A DNA stretch of 64,000 nucleotides from an uncultured Clostridia bacterium (GTDB taxonomy: Bacteria > Bacillota > Clostridia > UBA1381): contig CANRKO010000001.1 in the NCBI GenBank assembly GCA_947631235.1, positions 310,001 to 374,000 of the forward strand, in the 5' to 3' direction. The translations under genes were made by a program, and so were the position numbers. Under the pieces are notes generated by a model that was not told where the DNA came from, ran no database searches, and saw only the letters and a list, made by a program, of their open reading frames with translations. Below, piece by piece: positions 15,481 to 22,816 of the stretch (within the stretch, counting starts at the first letter, position 1; each line of letters begins with the position of its first letter).

Positions 15481-16649
15481 TGAATTTGTGGAAATGCTTT
15501 AAAATGGCTGTTTCGAGCATTCTAAGCAACAAGCTGCGCTCCATGCTCACCATGCTCGGAATAATAATCGGCATAACCGCCGTAATATCGCTCGTCAGCC
15601 TTATGAGCAGCATGACGAACGAGGTAAACAGCGTTTTTGAGGACGTCGGCATAGACGCGGTACTCATAAACGTAATGGACAGGTCGAACAAGGAATTAAA
15701 GCCCGAAGAGGTGCAGGCTCTCGCCGACGAACACCCCGACGTAATACGCGGACAGTCGCCGACGGTAACGATGCAGGCGGTAATTAAAAACGGCAATGAC
15801 TCACTTCAAAGCACCGCGACGGGCGTGAACGAGTCGTATCTCGGACTTAAAAAGCTAAACGTCGAATACGGACGCGAACTTACGTTTATAGACATAGAAA
15901 AGCGTCAGAAGGTGTGCGTAATAGGCACGTACATAGCCAAAGAGGTATTCGGCGGCAACGCGCTTGGCAAGACGATAAAAATAACGGGCGTACCGTATGA
16001 GGTCGTCGGCATACTCGAAGAAAAGGACGATTCGGAGGAAGGCGGCGACGACGACTGCATATACCTTCCGTACACTCTCGCCACGGCGGCGAACAAGAAC
16101 GCGAAGGTATCGAGTTACGCCGTTTACGCGCTCAATCAGGACATGGTTGAGCAGACGGAGACGCTCATAAACGAAATGTGCGACAAGGCGATAGGCGACA
16201 GCGACTACTACAACGTAACCGCGCTCAAAGCAATAGCCGACCAGGTATCGAGCATTTTGTCCACGATGGAGACGATGCTCGTCGCGATAGCCGCGATTTC
16301 GCTTGTGGTTGCGGGTATAGGCATTATGAATATAATGCTTGTGTCGGTAACGGAAAGAACGCGCGAGATAGGCATACGCAAATCGCTCGGCGCGAAACAG
16401 CGCGACATACTTTCTCAATTCGTGATAGAGGCGGGAATGTTAAGCTGTCTGGGCGGAGTGATAGGTATAATCGTCGGGTCGGCGCTCGCCGTCGGAGCGG
16501 GCGCGCTGCTCGAACTTACCGTTCGACCCACAACTACGTCCATTATCGTGTCATTCACCGTATCGGCGATGATAGGCGTATTTTTCGGCGTAATGCCGGC
16601 GCGTAAGGCGGCGGCGCTCAATCCGATAGACGCGCTCAGATACGACTAA
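15480..16649 (+). CDS. FtsX/MacB-like ABC transporter permease
   Basis: 389 residues with the MacB layout. One membrane span lies near 20-42 (KLRSMLTMLGIIIGITAVISLV). An extracellular MacB core domain runs to about 265. Three spans close the protein (about 270-295, 315-345 and 355-380). The motif RTREIGIRKSLGAKQRDILSQF between spans 2 and 3 is the FtsX-family cytoplasmic coupling segment that meets the ATPase. With the upstream ATPase and the double adaptor it should form a tripartite-like export machine. The substrate could be a peptide, lipid or drug; none is indicated by sequence. It is coupled to the ATPase gene by a 1-bp overlap and followed directly by an SLH-protein gene. Confidence 0.
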   Translation: MNLWKCFKMAVSSILSNKLRSMLTMLGIIIGITAVISLVSLMSSMTNEVNSVFEDVGIDAVLINVMDRSNKELKPEEVQALADEHPDVIRGQSPTVTMQAVIKNGNDSLQSTATGVNESYLGLKKLNVEYGRELTFIDIEKRQKVCVIGTYIAKEVFGGNALGKTIKITGVPYEVVGILEEKDDSEEGGDDDCIYLPYTLATAANKNAKVSSYAVYALNQDMVEQTETLINEMCDKAIGDSDYYNVTALKAIADQVSSILSTMETMLVAIAAISLVVAGIGIMNIMLVSVTERTREIGIRKSLGAKQRDILSQFVIEAGMLSCLGGVIGIIVGSALAVGAGALLELTVRPTTTSIIVSFTVSAMIGVFFGVMPARKAAALNPIDALRYD

Positions 16650-16664
16650 ATGAAAGGAAAGAAT

Positions 16665-19004
16665 ATGAAGAGGTTAATTTCGCTTATAATGACAATATCG
16701 CTCCTTGCAATGCTCCTTTTACTTCCGCAGCACGCGCTTGCCTTATCGGAGGAGGACGCGGCGTCCGCGCTTATGAAGGAACTTGAAATAATGCAGGGCG
16801 ACGAAAACGGCAACATGATGCTCGACAAAAAGGTGTCGCGTGCTGAGTTCGCGAAAATAGCGATAGCCGCGTCGCCGAATAAGGACAGCGTTGCCGTTGG
16901 ACTTAAACAGTCGCCGTTCCGCGACGTGCCGTACACGGAATGGTACGCGCCTTACGTAAAAGCGGCTGTGTCAGCAGGTTACGTCGTCGGCTACCTTGAC
17001 TCGACGTACCGCCCGGGTAATACGGTGACATACGAGGAGGCAGTGTCCGTAATGCTGCGCGTACTCGGCTATGACGACAGCACGTTTAACGACGCGTACC
17101 CCTACGGTCAGCTTTCAAAGGCGCAGAGTTTAAACCTTCTTGACGGCGTGAATGCGTCGATAGGCGACGAACTTGACCGCCGTCAGGTTATGATGCTCGC
17201 GTACAACGCATTGAAGGAGTCGATACCCGTAAGCCCCACGCAAGACTCGACTTTCAACCTGTCAAAGACGGACAACGTTAACGTAATCGCCACGGGAAAC
17301 GAGGACGACTCGCTCGGCGCGGATAAGGTATATACGTCGGCGGGAACGTTCGACAAGGGCGCGTTTTTCAGCGACAGCTTTGCGGGCATGACGGGTACAA
17401 TATACGTGCGCAACGGCAATAAGCTTGCCGCGTTTATACCCGACAAGGGTAAAACGGCGAACGGGTATAAGTCGTATTGCATATATTCGGTAATGCCCGA
17501 CTCGACTATTGTCGGATACCGTAACGGCAGCTTTGAGGAAATAGATATACCCGACGGCGCGGCTGTATACAACAACCAAGCGCGCACTACATACGCCGCG
17601 GTAAAAGGTAGTATGAGTACGGGCGATATACTTAACGTAAAGTACACCGACAACGGTTCGGTTGACTATGTGGCTTATGATACGAACAATCTGACGGGCC
17701 CCGTTAAGGTCACGTCCGATAACTGGCGGACGCAGGTCGGTGCAAGCGGTGCGTCAAAGGTGTTCCGCAGCGGAGTGGAGAGTACGGTTTCAGCCGTAAG
17801 CGTGAATGACATAGTTTACTACAGCAAGCCTCTGGACGTTGTGTTCGCGTATACCGATAAAGTGACGGGCATATACGAAAAAGCCACGCCCACGAAGGAC
17901 TCGCCCCAAAGCGTGACCATATCCGGAGTTACTTATGACATAGAGGGAATAGACGCGTTTAACGAACTTTCGTCAAACGGCTCGTTCCGATACGGCGACA
18001 CGGTAACGGTACTTCTCGGCAGAACCGGCGGAGTAGCCGGAGTAATGGGCGCGGGAACAGCGTCCGTAAGCACGTCGTCGGGAATGTCGTCGGGCAGTGC
18101 GGCGGGTTTTGTGATTTCGGCGGGTAAAAAGGACTTTACAAACGAAAAAAATCAAGCATACACGAGTTATTATGTAACGGTAGCCGATCCCGACGGCTCC
18201 GAGAGAGAATATACTACCAACAGCAACTATTCATCATTTGTATGTTCAGCCGTTCATATAAGTTTCAAAGACGGAAAAGCCATGCTTTCAAAAAGCAAAA
18301 GCGGTTCTGTGTCGGGTAAGGTCAACGCGTCCAAGGGAATGATAGGCGGTGAATATCTTTCTGACGACGTTAAGATAATTGATACCGCCGGTTTGGATGA
18401 CGATGATATACCCGCCTACAAAAGAATATATCCGCAGCGTCTCGACGGACTTACGCTAAAATCTTCCGATGTACTATACAGCTCAAAAAACACCGCAGGA
18501 GAAATCGACGAACTGATATTAAAGAATGTAACAGGAGATGCTTACACATACGGCTTAACATTAAAATACGAAAGAACCAAGGCAACGGTAAACACGGACA
18601 TTGCCAATCCAAATGCAACATTGACAACCAGTAATACTATTCTTACGGTTGAAATTAAAGATTATATATATACATACACTTATATCTATTCCGGAAACAT
18701 ACAAGAGCAAAAAGGACCGTCTAAAGTAAAAGAAGACAGGAGCAGAACGTATGTCGATGAAGTAACACCGTTAAAAGCATATTCAGGCAGTATATCCGAC
18801 CTTACTCATACAGAGGCGACCATTGCGGGAAATGAGTATTTGTTGAGCGACGATGTTGTTGTTTATTATGAAAGGGGAATAGGAGAGTATTTCCAGTTGC
18901 CGATTGACGACGCGATAGAAGGCAATTACAGCATGACGGCATACTACGACAAGCGTCAGGAAAACGGCGGAAGAATACGAATAATAGTTGCGCGGAGCAA
19001 ATAA
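16665..19004 (+). CDS. S-layer homology domain surface protein
   Basis: About 779 residues. A signal peptide (MKRLISLIMTISLLAMLLLLPQHALA) is followed by SLH-type repeats in residues 25-190, the clearest being FRDVPYTEWYAPYVKAAVSAG with GYLDSTYRPGNTVTYEEAVSVMLRVLGY. SLH repeats bind pyruvylated cell-wall polymer. The remaining roughly 590 residues are beta-rich and repetitive, without an enzyme motif I can name. The start at 16665 has AAAGGA 6 bp upstream; the ATG at 16650, next to the permease stop, does not. It is the last gene of the exporter operon, so it may be a cargo or a cell-wall partner. From about 18,130 to 18,900 the DNA becomes visibly richer in A and T than the first half. Confidence 0.
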   Translation: MKRLISLIMTISLLAMLLLLPQHALALSEEDAASALMKELEIMQGDENGNMMLDKKVSRAEFAKIAIAASPNKDSVAVGLKQSPFRDVPYTEWYAPYVKAAVSAGYVVGYLDSTYRPGNTVTYEEAVSVMLRVLGYDDSTFNDAYPYGQLSKAQSLNLLDGVNASIGDELDRRQVMMLAYNALKESIPVSPTQDSTFNLSKTDNVNVIATGNEDDSLGADKVYTSAGTFDKGAFFSDSFAGMTGTIYVRNGNKLAAFIPDKGKTANGYKSYCIYSVMPDSTIVGYRNGSFEEIDIPDGAAVYNNQARTTYAAVKGSMSTGDILNVKYTDNGSVDYVAYDTNNLTGPVKVTSDNWRTQVGASGASKVFRSGVESTVSAVSVNDIVYYSKPLDVVFAYTDKVTGIYEKATPTKDSPQSVTISGVTYDIEGIDAFNELSSNGSFRYGDTVTVLLGRTGGVAGVMGAGTASVSTSSGMSSGSAAGFVISAGKKDFTNEKNQAYTSYYVTVADPDGSEREYTTNSNYSSFVCSAVHISFKDGKAMLSKSKSGSVSGKVNASKGMIGGEYLSDDVKIIDTAGLDDDDIPAYKRIYPQRLDGLTLKSSDVLYSSKNTAGEIDELILKNVTGDAYTYGLTLKYERTKATVNTDIANPNATLTTSNTILTVEIKDYIYTYTYIYSGNIQEQKGPSKVKEDRSRTYVDEVTPLKAYSGSISDLTHTEATIAGNEYLLSDDVVVYYERGIGEYFQLPIDDAIEGNYSMTAYYDKRQENGGRIRIIVARSK

Positions 19005-19011
19005 TAATCGG

Positions 19012-19045
19012 CGGGTCTTATCTTCGGGTAAGACCCGTCCGTTAT
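19012..19045 (+). terminator. Likely terminator after the SLH gene
   Basis: CGGGTCTTA (19012-19020) pairs with TAAGACCCG (19029-19037) around a TCTTCGGG loop. The T-rich tail is short, so termination strength is uncertain. Confidence 0.
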
Positions 19046-19108
19046 TTAAAAAAGTGTTATGGATTGTTACAATAACATAACATTTTCCTCGTTTTCATTG
19101 TTTTGACA

Positions 19109-19137
19109 TTGACATATTAACCGTATTTGGATATAAT
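19109..19137 (+). promoter_or_regulatory. Sigma-A promoter of the HD-domain gene
   Basis: TTGACA (19109-19114), 17-bp spacer, TATAAT (19132-19137). A second TTGACA sits directly before it (19103-19108). Confidence 0.
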
Positions 19138-19174
19138 ATAATTTGATATAATAGTGTGTAAGGGTTTGGTATAT

Positions 19175-19678
19175 ATGAATTCTGTTATGTTCTGCATGAA
19201 ACGTCTGTCGGAGCAGTCAAAGCTGCGCCGCATGGACGAATATACGCAGCACGGCAGCACAAGCTGTTTAAAGCACACGATTGCCGTTGCGTATTACAGC
19301 GTAAGGCTTGCGGAAAAACTCGGTATAAAATACAAAAAAACCGACCTTATCCGCGGCGCGCTTTTGCATGACTATTTTCTGTATGACTGGCATGACGGAA
19401 ACGGACGCAAAGTTCACGGCTTTACTCACCCGAAGGCTGCGCTCGTAAATGCCGATCGGGACTACGATCTGACGGATACGGAGAAGGAAATAATAGTAAA
19501 GCATATGTTCCCTTTGACGATAATGCCGCCGAAGTGCCGCGAGGGCTGGATAGTATGTATGGTGGACAAATACTGTTCTCTGTACGAGACATTTAAGAGA
19601 AAGAGACCTTACGAAAATCTGCTTACCAAAAATCCGACGGCGTATGCCGAATTGTACAGACAGATAATCGCGATGTAA
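19175..19678 (+). CDS. HD-domain phosphohydrolase-like protein
   Basis: About 167 residues. An HD motif is seen in GALLHDYFLYDWHD, with an upstream His in KHTIAVAYYSVRLAEKL and later HGFTHPKAAL and VKHMFPL, giving a plausible full metal-binding HD set. Such proteins hydrolyse phosphomonoesters or phosphodiesters, often of nucleotides; the substrate here is unknown. The start ATG at 19175 (MNSVMF) is preferred over the GTG at 19154; an AAGGG lies about 12 bp upstream, so spacing is not ideal and the start is not certain. It has a strong promoter and is followed after 16 bp by a CmpB-family membrane protein, probably in the same transcript. Confidence 0.
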   Translation: MNSVMFCMKRLSEQSKLRRMDEYTQHGSTSCLKHTIAVAYYSVRLAEKLGIKYKKTDLIRGALLHDYFLYDWHDGNGRKVHGFTHPKAALVNADRDYDLTDTEKEIIVKHMFPLTIMPPKCREGWIVCMVDKYCSLYETFKRKRPYENLLTKNPTAYAELYRQIIAM

Positions 19679-19694
19679 GAGGAGATAAGAGACG

Positions 19695-20279
19695 ATGGAA
19701 ATGTGTGAATATTTTCTGTGCTTTGCCTTTTTCAGCTTTATAGGCTGGGCGTGGGAGTGCGTATATTACACCGTTCAGCAGCGTAAACGCGTCAACAGCG
19801 GTTTTCTCACAACCTGTTTCTGCCCGATATACGGCATAGGCGGACTTCTCGGACTTGTGCTTTTGGGCAGGGTAGAGAACACGCTCGTGCTTTTTACGCT
19901 CGGTATGGCTGTGTGCGGCGCGCTCGAATATTTTGTCGGCTGGCTTTTGGAAAAGCTATTTGACCGCCGCTGGTGGGATTATACCGGCTGGCCGCTCAAC
20001 ATAAACGGCAGAATATGTATTATAAGCCTGCTCGCCTTCGGCGTGGGAATAGTCGCGCTTGTTAAATTCATAGGGCCCGCGACGATAGGCGTTATTAACG
20101 CTATGGATCCCGCGCTTGTGGATTGTTCGGCGGTGTTTATTGCGCTCGTGATGATTATCGACACGATCTATTCAGTAAAACACATCGACTCCGAAAAACT
20201 CTGGTTCGTCGATAAGCAGGAAGAATTTATCGAAAACAACAAGATAATGAATATAATAAGAAATACATTTAAGAAATAA
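19695..20279 (+). CDS. CmpB-family membrane protein (putative ABC transporter type IV permease)
   Basis: 194 residues with five or so hydrophobic segments. Motifs are FFSFIGWAWECVYYTVQQRKRVNSGFL, CPIYGIGGLLGL, ALEYFVGWLLEKLFDRRWWDYTGWPLNINGR; the aromatic WWDYTGWPLN block is highly characteristic of the family annotated as a putative ABC transporter permease (PF06541 type). Real transport activity has not been established for this family as far as I know, and no ATPase is adjacent. A GAGGAG ribosome site precedes the start. It lies 16 bp after the HD-domain gene and ends at a strong terminator. Confidence 0.
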   Translation: MEMCEYFLCFAFFSFIGWAWECVYYTVQQRKRVNSGFLTTCFCPIYGIGGLLGLVLLGRVENTLVLFTLGMAVCGALEYFVGWLLEKLFDRRWWDYTGWPLNINGRICIISLLAFGVGIVALVKFIGPATIGVINAMDPALVDCSAVFIALVMIIDTIYSVKHIDSEKLWFVDKQEEFIENNKIMNIIRNTFKK

Positions 20280-20307
20280 AAAAAGACTTCGAGAGAAGTC
20301 TTTTTTT
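20278..20307. terminator. Bidirectional terminator between the CmpB-family gene and tRNA-Met
   Basis: AAAAGACTTC, GAGA loop, GAAGTCTTTT, with U runs on both strands. The tRNA on the minus strand also has a GTCGC/GCGAC hairpin (20313-20327) just after its 3' end. Confidence 0.
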
Positions 20308-20328
20308 GATGTGTCGCATAATGCGACG

Positions 20329-20405
20329 TGGTAGCGGTAAGTGGATTTGAACCACTGACACTGCGGGTATGAACCGCATGCTCTAGCCAACTGAGCTATA
20401 CCGCC
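20329..20405 (-). tRNA. tRNA-Met (CAT anticodon), elongator type
   Basis: 77 nt with encoded CCA. The acceptor stem GGCGGTA pairs with TACCGCT (a G-U first pair), the D arm is AGCTCAGTTGGCTAGAGC, the anticodon stem is TGCGG/CCGCA around TTCATAC, and the T arm is GTGG TTCAAAT CCAC. The paired 1-72 position and GGTTCATACCC loop fit elongator methionine rather than initiator. An Ile2 tRNA (lysidine-modified CAT) is less likely. Confidence 0.
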
Positions 20406-20420
20406 ATAGCAACGTTAAAT

Positions 20421-20449
20421 ATTATAAACGATATTTTTTTATTTGTCAA
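20421..20449 (-). promoter_or_regulatory. Promoter of tRNA-Met
   Basis: On the minus strand TTGACA (20449-20444), 17-bp spacer, TATAAT (20426-20421): a full consensus, fitting a stable RNA gene. Confidence 0.
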
Positions 20450-20627
20450 GACTTTTTTCAAAAATTGTAAACTCTGTCGCAGATACGGCGAAAATCCGTT
20501 TCAAAATGTTCATTTTAATTGTCAAATCGTTATGGACACATAATCGCTTTTGTGATAAAATATTTATATAATTACAGTGTAAGCCATATGACTTTGCATA
20601 AATTTTCATGAAAAGAGGAACTGACGT

Positions 20628-22751
20628 ATGAAAAAATTGTTGTTTGGAAAAATCCTTGCGGTGACGTTATCCGCCTCGACGGTATTTTCGCTGACGCTGC
20701 CCGCCGCGGCGGACAACGAAAAGGCGGCAACGTTTCATCTCGCGGCATATTACAATGACTCCAACACGCTTTTGAGCGTCAAGGAAATAAGAGGAAGTCT
20801 TAGCAGTGACGAGGTTGACGCGCTCGTTGATATTTACGAGCCGGCAAATGCCAAAAAAGCCAAGGTGTTTGACTGGGCAGAAAATCTTGCACTGCAAAAC
20901 GACAGCGGCAGAACGGTCGATATAGCGGACGAGCCGGAGGTTGTTATATTGCACACCAACGATATGCACGGCGCGCTTGTCGACTCGTCGTCCGTTATAG
21001 GCTCTGACAGTGTGGCGGCGTTAAAGCAGCTTGACAACGCAATTCTTGCCGACGCGGGTGACGCTGTGCAGGGCGTTGCGCTCGCGTCACAGTCGAAGGG
21101 CGAGAGCATAATAAAAATTATGAACGCGGCAAAATATGATGTTATGGCAGCCGGCAACCATGAATTTGACTACGGTCTCGACCATTTCAAGGAACTTAGG
21201 GATTTGGCAAACTTCCCGATTATATCGGCGAACACATACAAGGGCGACGCGCTTTTGTGCGCCGACGGCGACAATAACGGCGCGAACGTCATTATAGAGA
21301 AAAACGGCGTAAAGGTGGGCATATTCGCGCTTACGACACAGAATACGATAACCTCGACAAAGCCTGAAAACGTAGCGGGCATTGACTTTAAGGACGAGGT
21401 CACGGCTGCACAAGAGCAAGTACAAAAGCTTGATGAAGAGGGCGCGGACGTAATTATCGCGCTCACGCATATGGGCGAAACGGAAGAGGGCGCATGCACG
21501 AGCAAGCATCTTGCCGAAGAACTTAAAGACACGGAGCTTGACGCGATTATCGACGGTCACACACATCATGTTGTAAACGAAAAGGTCGGCAATATCACAA
21601 TCGCGCAGACCGGCACGGGCAGCGTAAACGTTGGCAGAATGGCGATTGATGTGGCGGATGACGGAACCGTTTCCGTTAAGGAAACAATGCTTTCACGTGC
21701 GTTCTTCAATAATATTACCCCCGACGCGGAGGTTACAAAGACAATAACCGACGAGAGCGAGGAACTTAACAAAACGCTCGCACAGGAAATCGGTGAGACG
21801 AAAAACACGCTCTGGGGCGGCTCGATAAGAGGATTAATATCCGAGGGACGCGTAGGTGAAACGAACTTCGGCAGCCTTATCTGTGACGCGATGATTGACG
21901 AGGCGAGAAATATCGTTCCCGAAGAAGATAAGAATTTACCGATAGTCGCTATTGAAAACGGAGGAGGTTACCGCGCAAGCGTACCGAACGGCAAAATTAC
22001 GCTCGGAAATATCATTGACGCGCTGCCGTTCGCAAACAATGTGCGTATCATGGAAACAACGCCAAAGCAACTCTACGCGGTTCTCGAGGGATATATTTCA
22101 AGCGAGAAGAACGGTAAAGCGATTGGCGTGACGGCGCAGGATCCGGAAACGGGATTCCTGACGGCAAGCTACGAGGGCAGTTTCCCGCAGATAGGCGGTA
22201 TGCGTATCAGCTACGACCCGAACAAGCCGGTGGGAGAAAAGATTGAACTCGTTTCGCTTATCGGCGGCAACACAGACTTGGATAAAAACGACGATACGAC
22301 AAAGCTTATTCTCGCGTCGCACGACTATATAATCGGTGCGGAGGATATGATCGCCGAGGGCAGCGGACTTGTCGAGGTGGTTATCGCGTACATCAACTCT
22401 CTCACCGAAAACGGTACGAAACCGCTTGAAATTCCCGTAACGCTGGGCAGAATTACCACGACGGCTCATAATTGGGAGGGCTACGTATATACCGCGCATA
22501 TAACGCTCACAAACGCCGCATCGCTTACGGACGGCAGCGAGGTTGCTGTTTACGTTGACGGAGAGCAGTATGATAAGAAGGGTACCTTTACAGGCGGCGT
22601 GCTCGATATAGAACTTCCCGACGGACCTCACGCGATAAAGCTATACGAAGATCAGCAGGAGGCATACGTCAACAATTACAGCGGCAACGGTGTGTTAGAT
22701 GTATACGGAGATTTGACACTCGGTTATCCCGAACTTGAATATCAAGGATAA
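20628..22751 (+). CDS. Secreted 5'-nucleotidase/2',3'-cyclic phosphodiesterase-like metallophosphoesterase (UshA type)
   Basis: 707 residues with a Sec signal peptide (KKLLFGKILAVTLSASTVFSLTLPAAA). An N-terminal extension of about 80 residues is unassigned. The metallophosphatase domain carries VVILHTNDMHG, ADAGDAVQG, AAGNHEFDYG, ALTHMGE and DGHTHHV, the full metal-ligand set. The 5'-nucleotidase C-terminal domain follows, with NGGGYRASVPNGKITLGNIIDALPF. The last 110 residues form an extra beta domain of unknown role. It should strip phosphate from extracellular nucleotides for purine or phosphate scavenging. No SLH, sortase or other anchor is seen, so it is probably released. It has an AGAGGA ribosome site and its own terminator. 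Confidence 0.
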   Translation: MKKLLFGKILAVTLSASTVFSLTLPAAADNEKAATFHLAAYYNDSNTLLSVKEIRGSLSSDEVDALVDIYEPANAKKAKVFDWAENLALQNDSGRTVDIADEPEVVILHTNDMHGALVDSSSVIGSDSVAALKQLDNAILADAGDAVQGVALASQSKGESIIKIMNAAKYDVMAAGNHEFDYGLDHFKELRDLANFPIISANTYKGDALLCADGDNNGANVIIEKNGVKVGIFALTTQNTITSTKPENVAGIDFKDEVTAAQEQVQKLDEEGADVIIALTHMGETEEGACTSKHLAEELKDTELDAIIDGHTHHVVNEKVGNITIAQTGTGSVNVGRMAIDVADDGTVSVKETMLSRAFFNNITPDAEVTKTITDESEELNKTLAQEIGETKNTLWGGSIRGLISEGRVGETNFGSLICDAMIDEARNIVPEEDKNLPIVAIENGGGYRASVPNGKITLGNIIDALPFANNVRIMETTPKQLYAVLEGYISSEKNGKAIGVTAQDPETGFLTASYEGSFPQIGGMRISYDPNKPVGEKIELVSLIGGNTDLDKNDDTTKLILASHDYIIGAEDMIAEGSGLVEVVIAYINSLTENGTKPLEIPVTLGRITTTAHNWEGYVYTAHITLTNAASLTDGSEVAVYVDGEQYDKKGTFTGGVLDIELPDGPHAIKLYEDQQEAYVNNYSGNGVLDVYGDLTLGYPELEYQG

Positions 22752-22762
22752 TATAAAAAAAC

Positions 22763-22805
22763 AAACGCCGACGGCAATCAGATTTGACTGCAGTCGGCGT
22801 TTTAT
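22763..22805 (+). terminator. Terminator after the 5'-nucleotidase-like gene
   Basis: AAACGCCGAC (22763-22772) pairs with GTCGGCGTTT (22793-22802) around a 20-nt loop. It also lies just past the end of the convergent GH2 gene, where the A run on the left can serve as a U run. Confidence 0.
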
Positions 22806-22816
22806 AATGTCTTGAA

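Noticed and set aside
20329-20405. Initiator tRNA-fMet
   Set aside because: The first acceptor pair is G-U paired rather than the unpaired C1 of initiators, and the loop fits elongator methionine tRNA.
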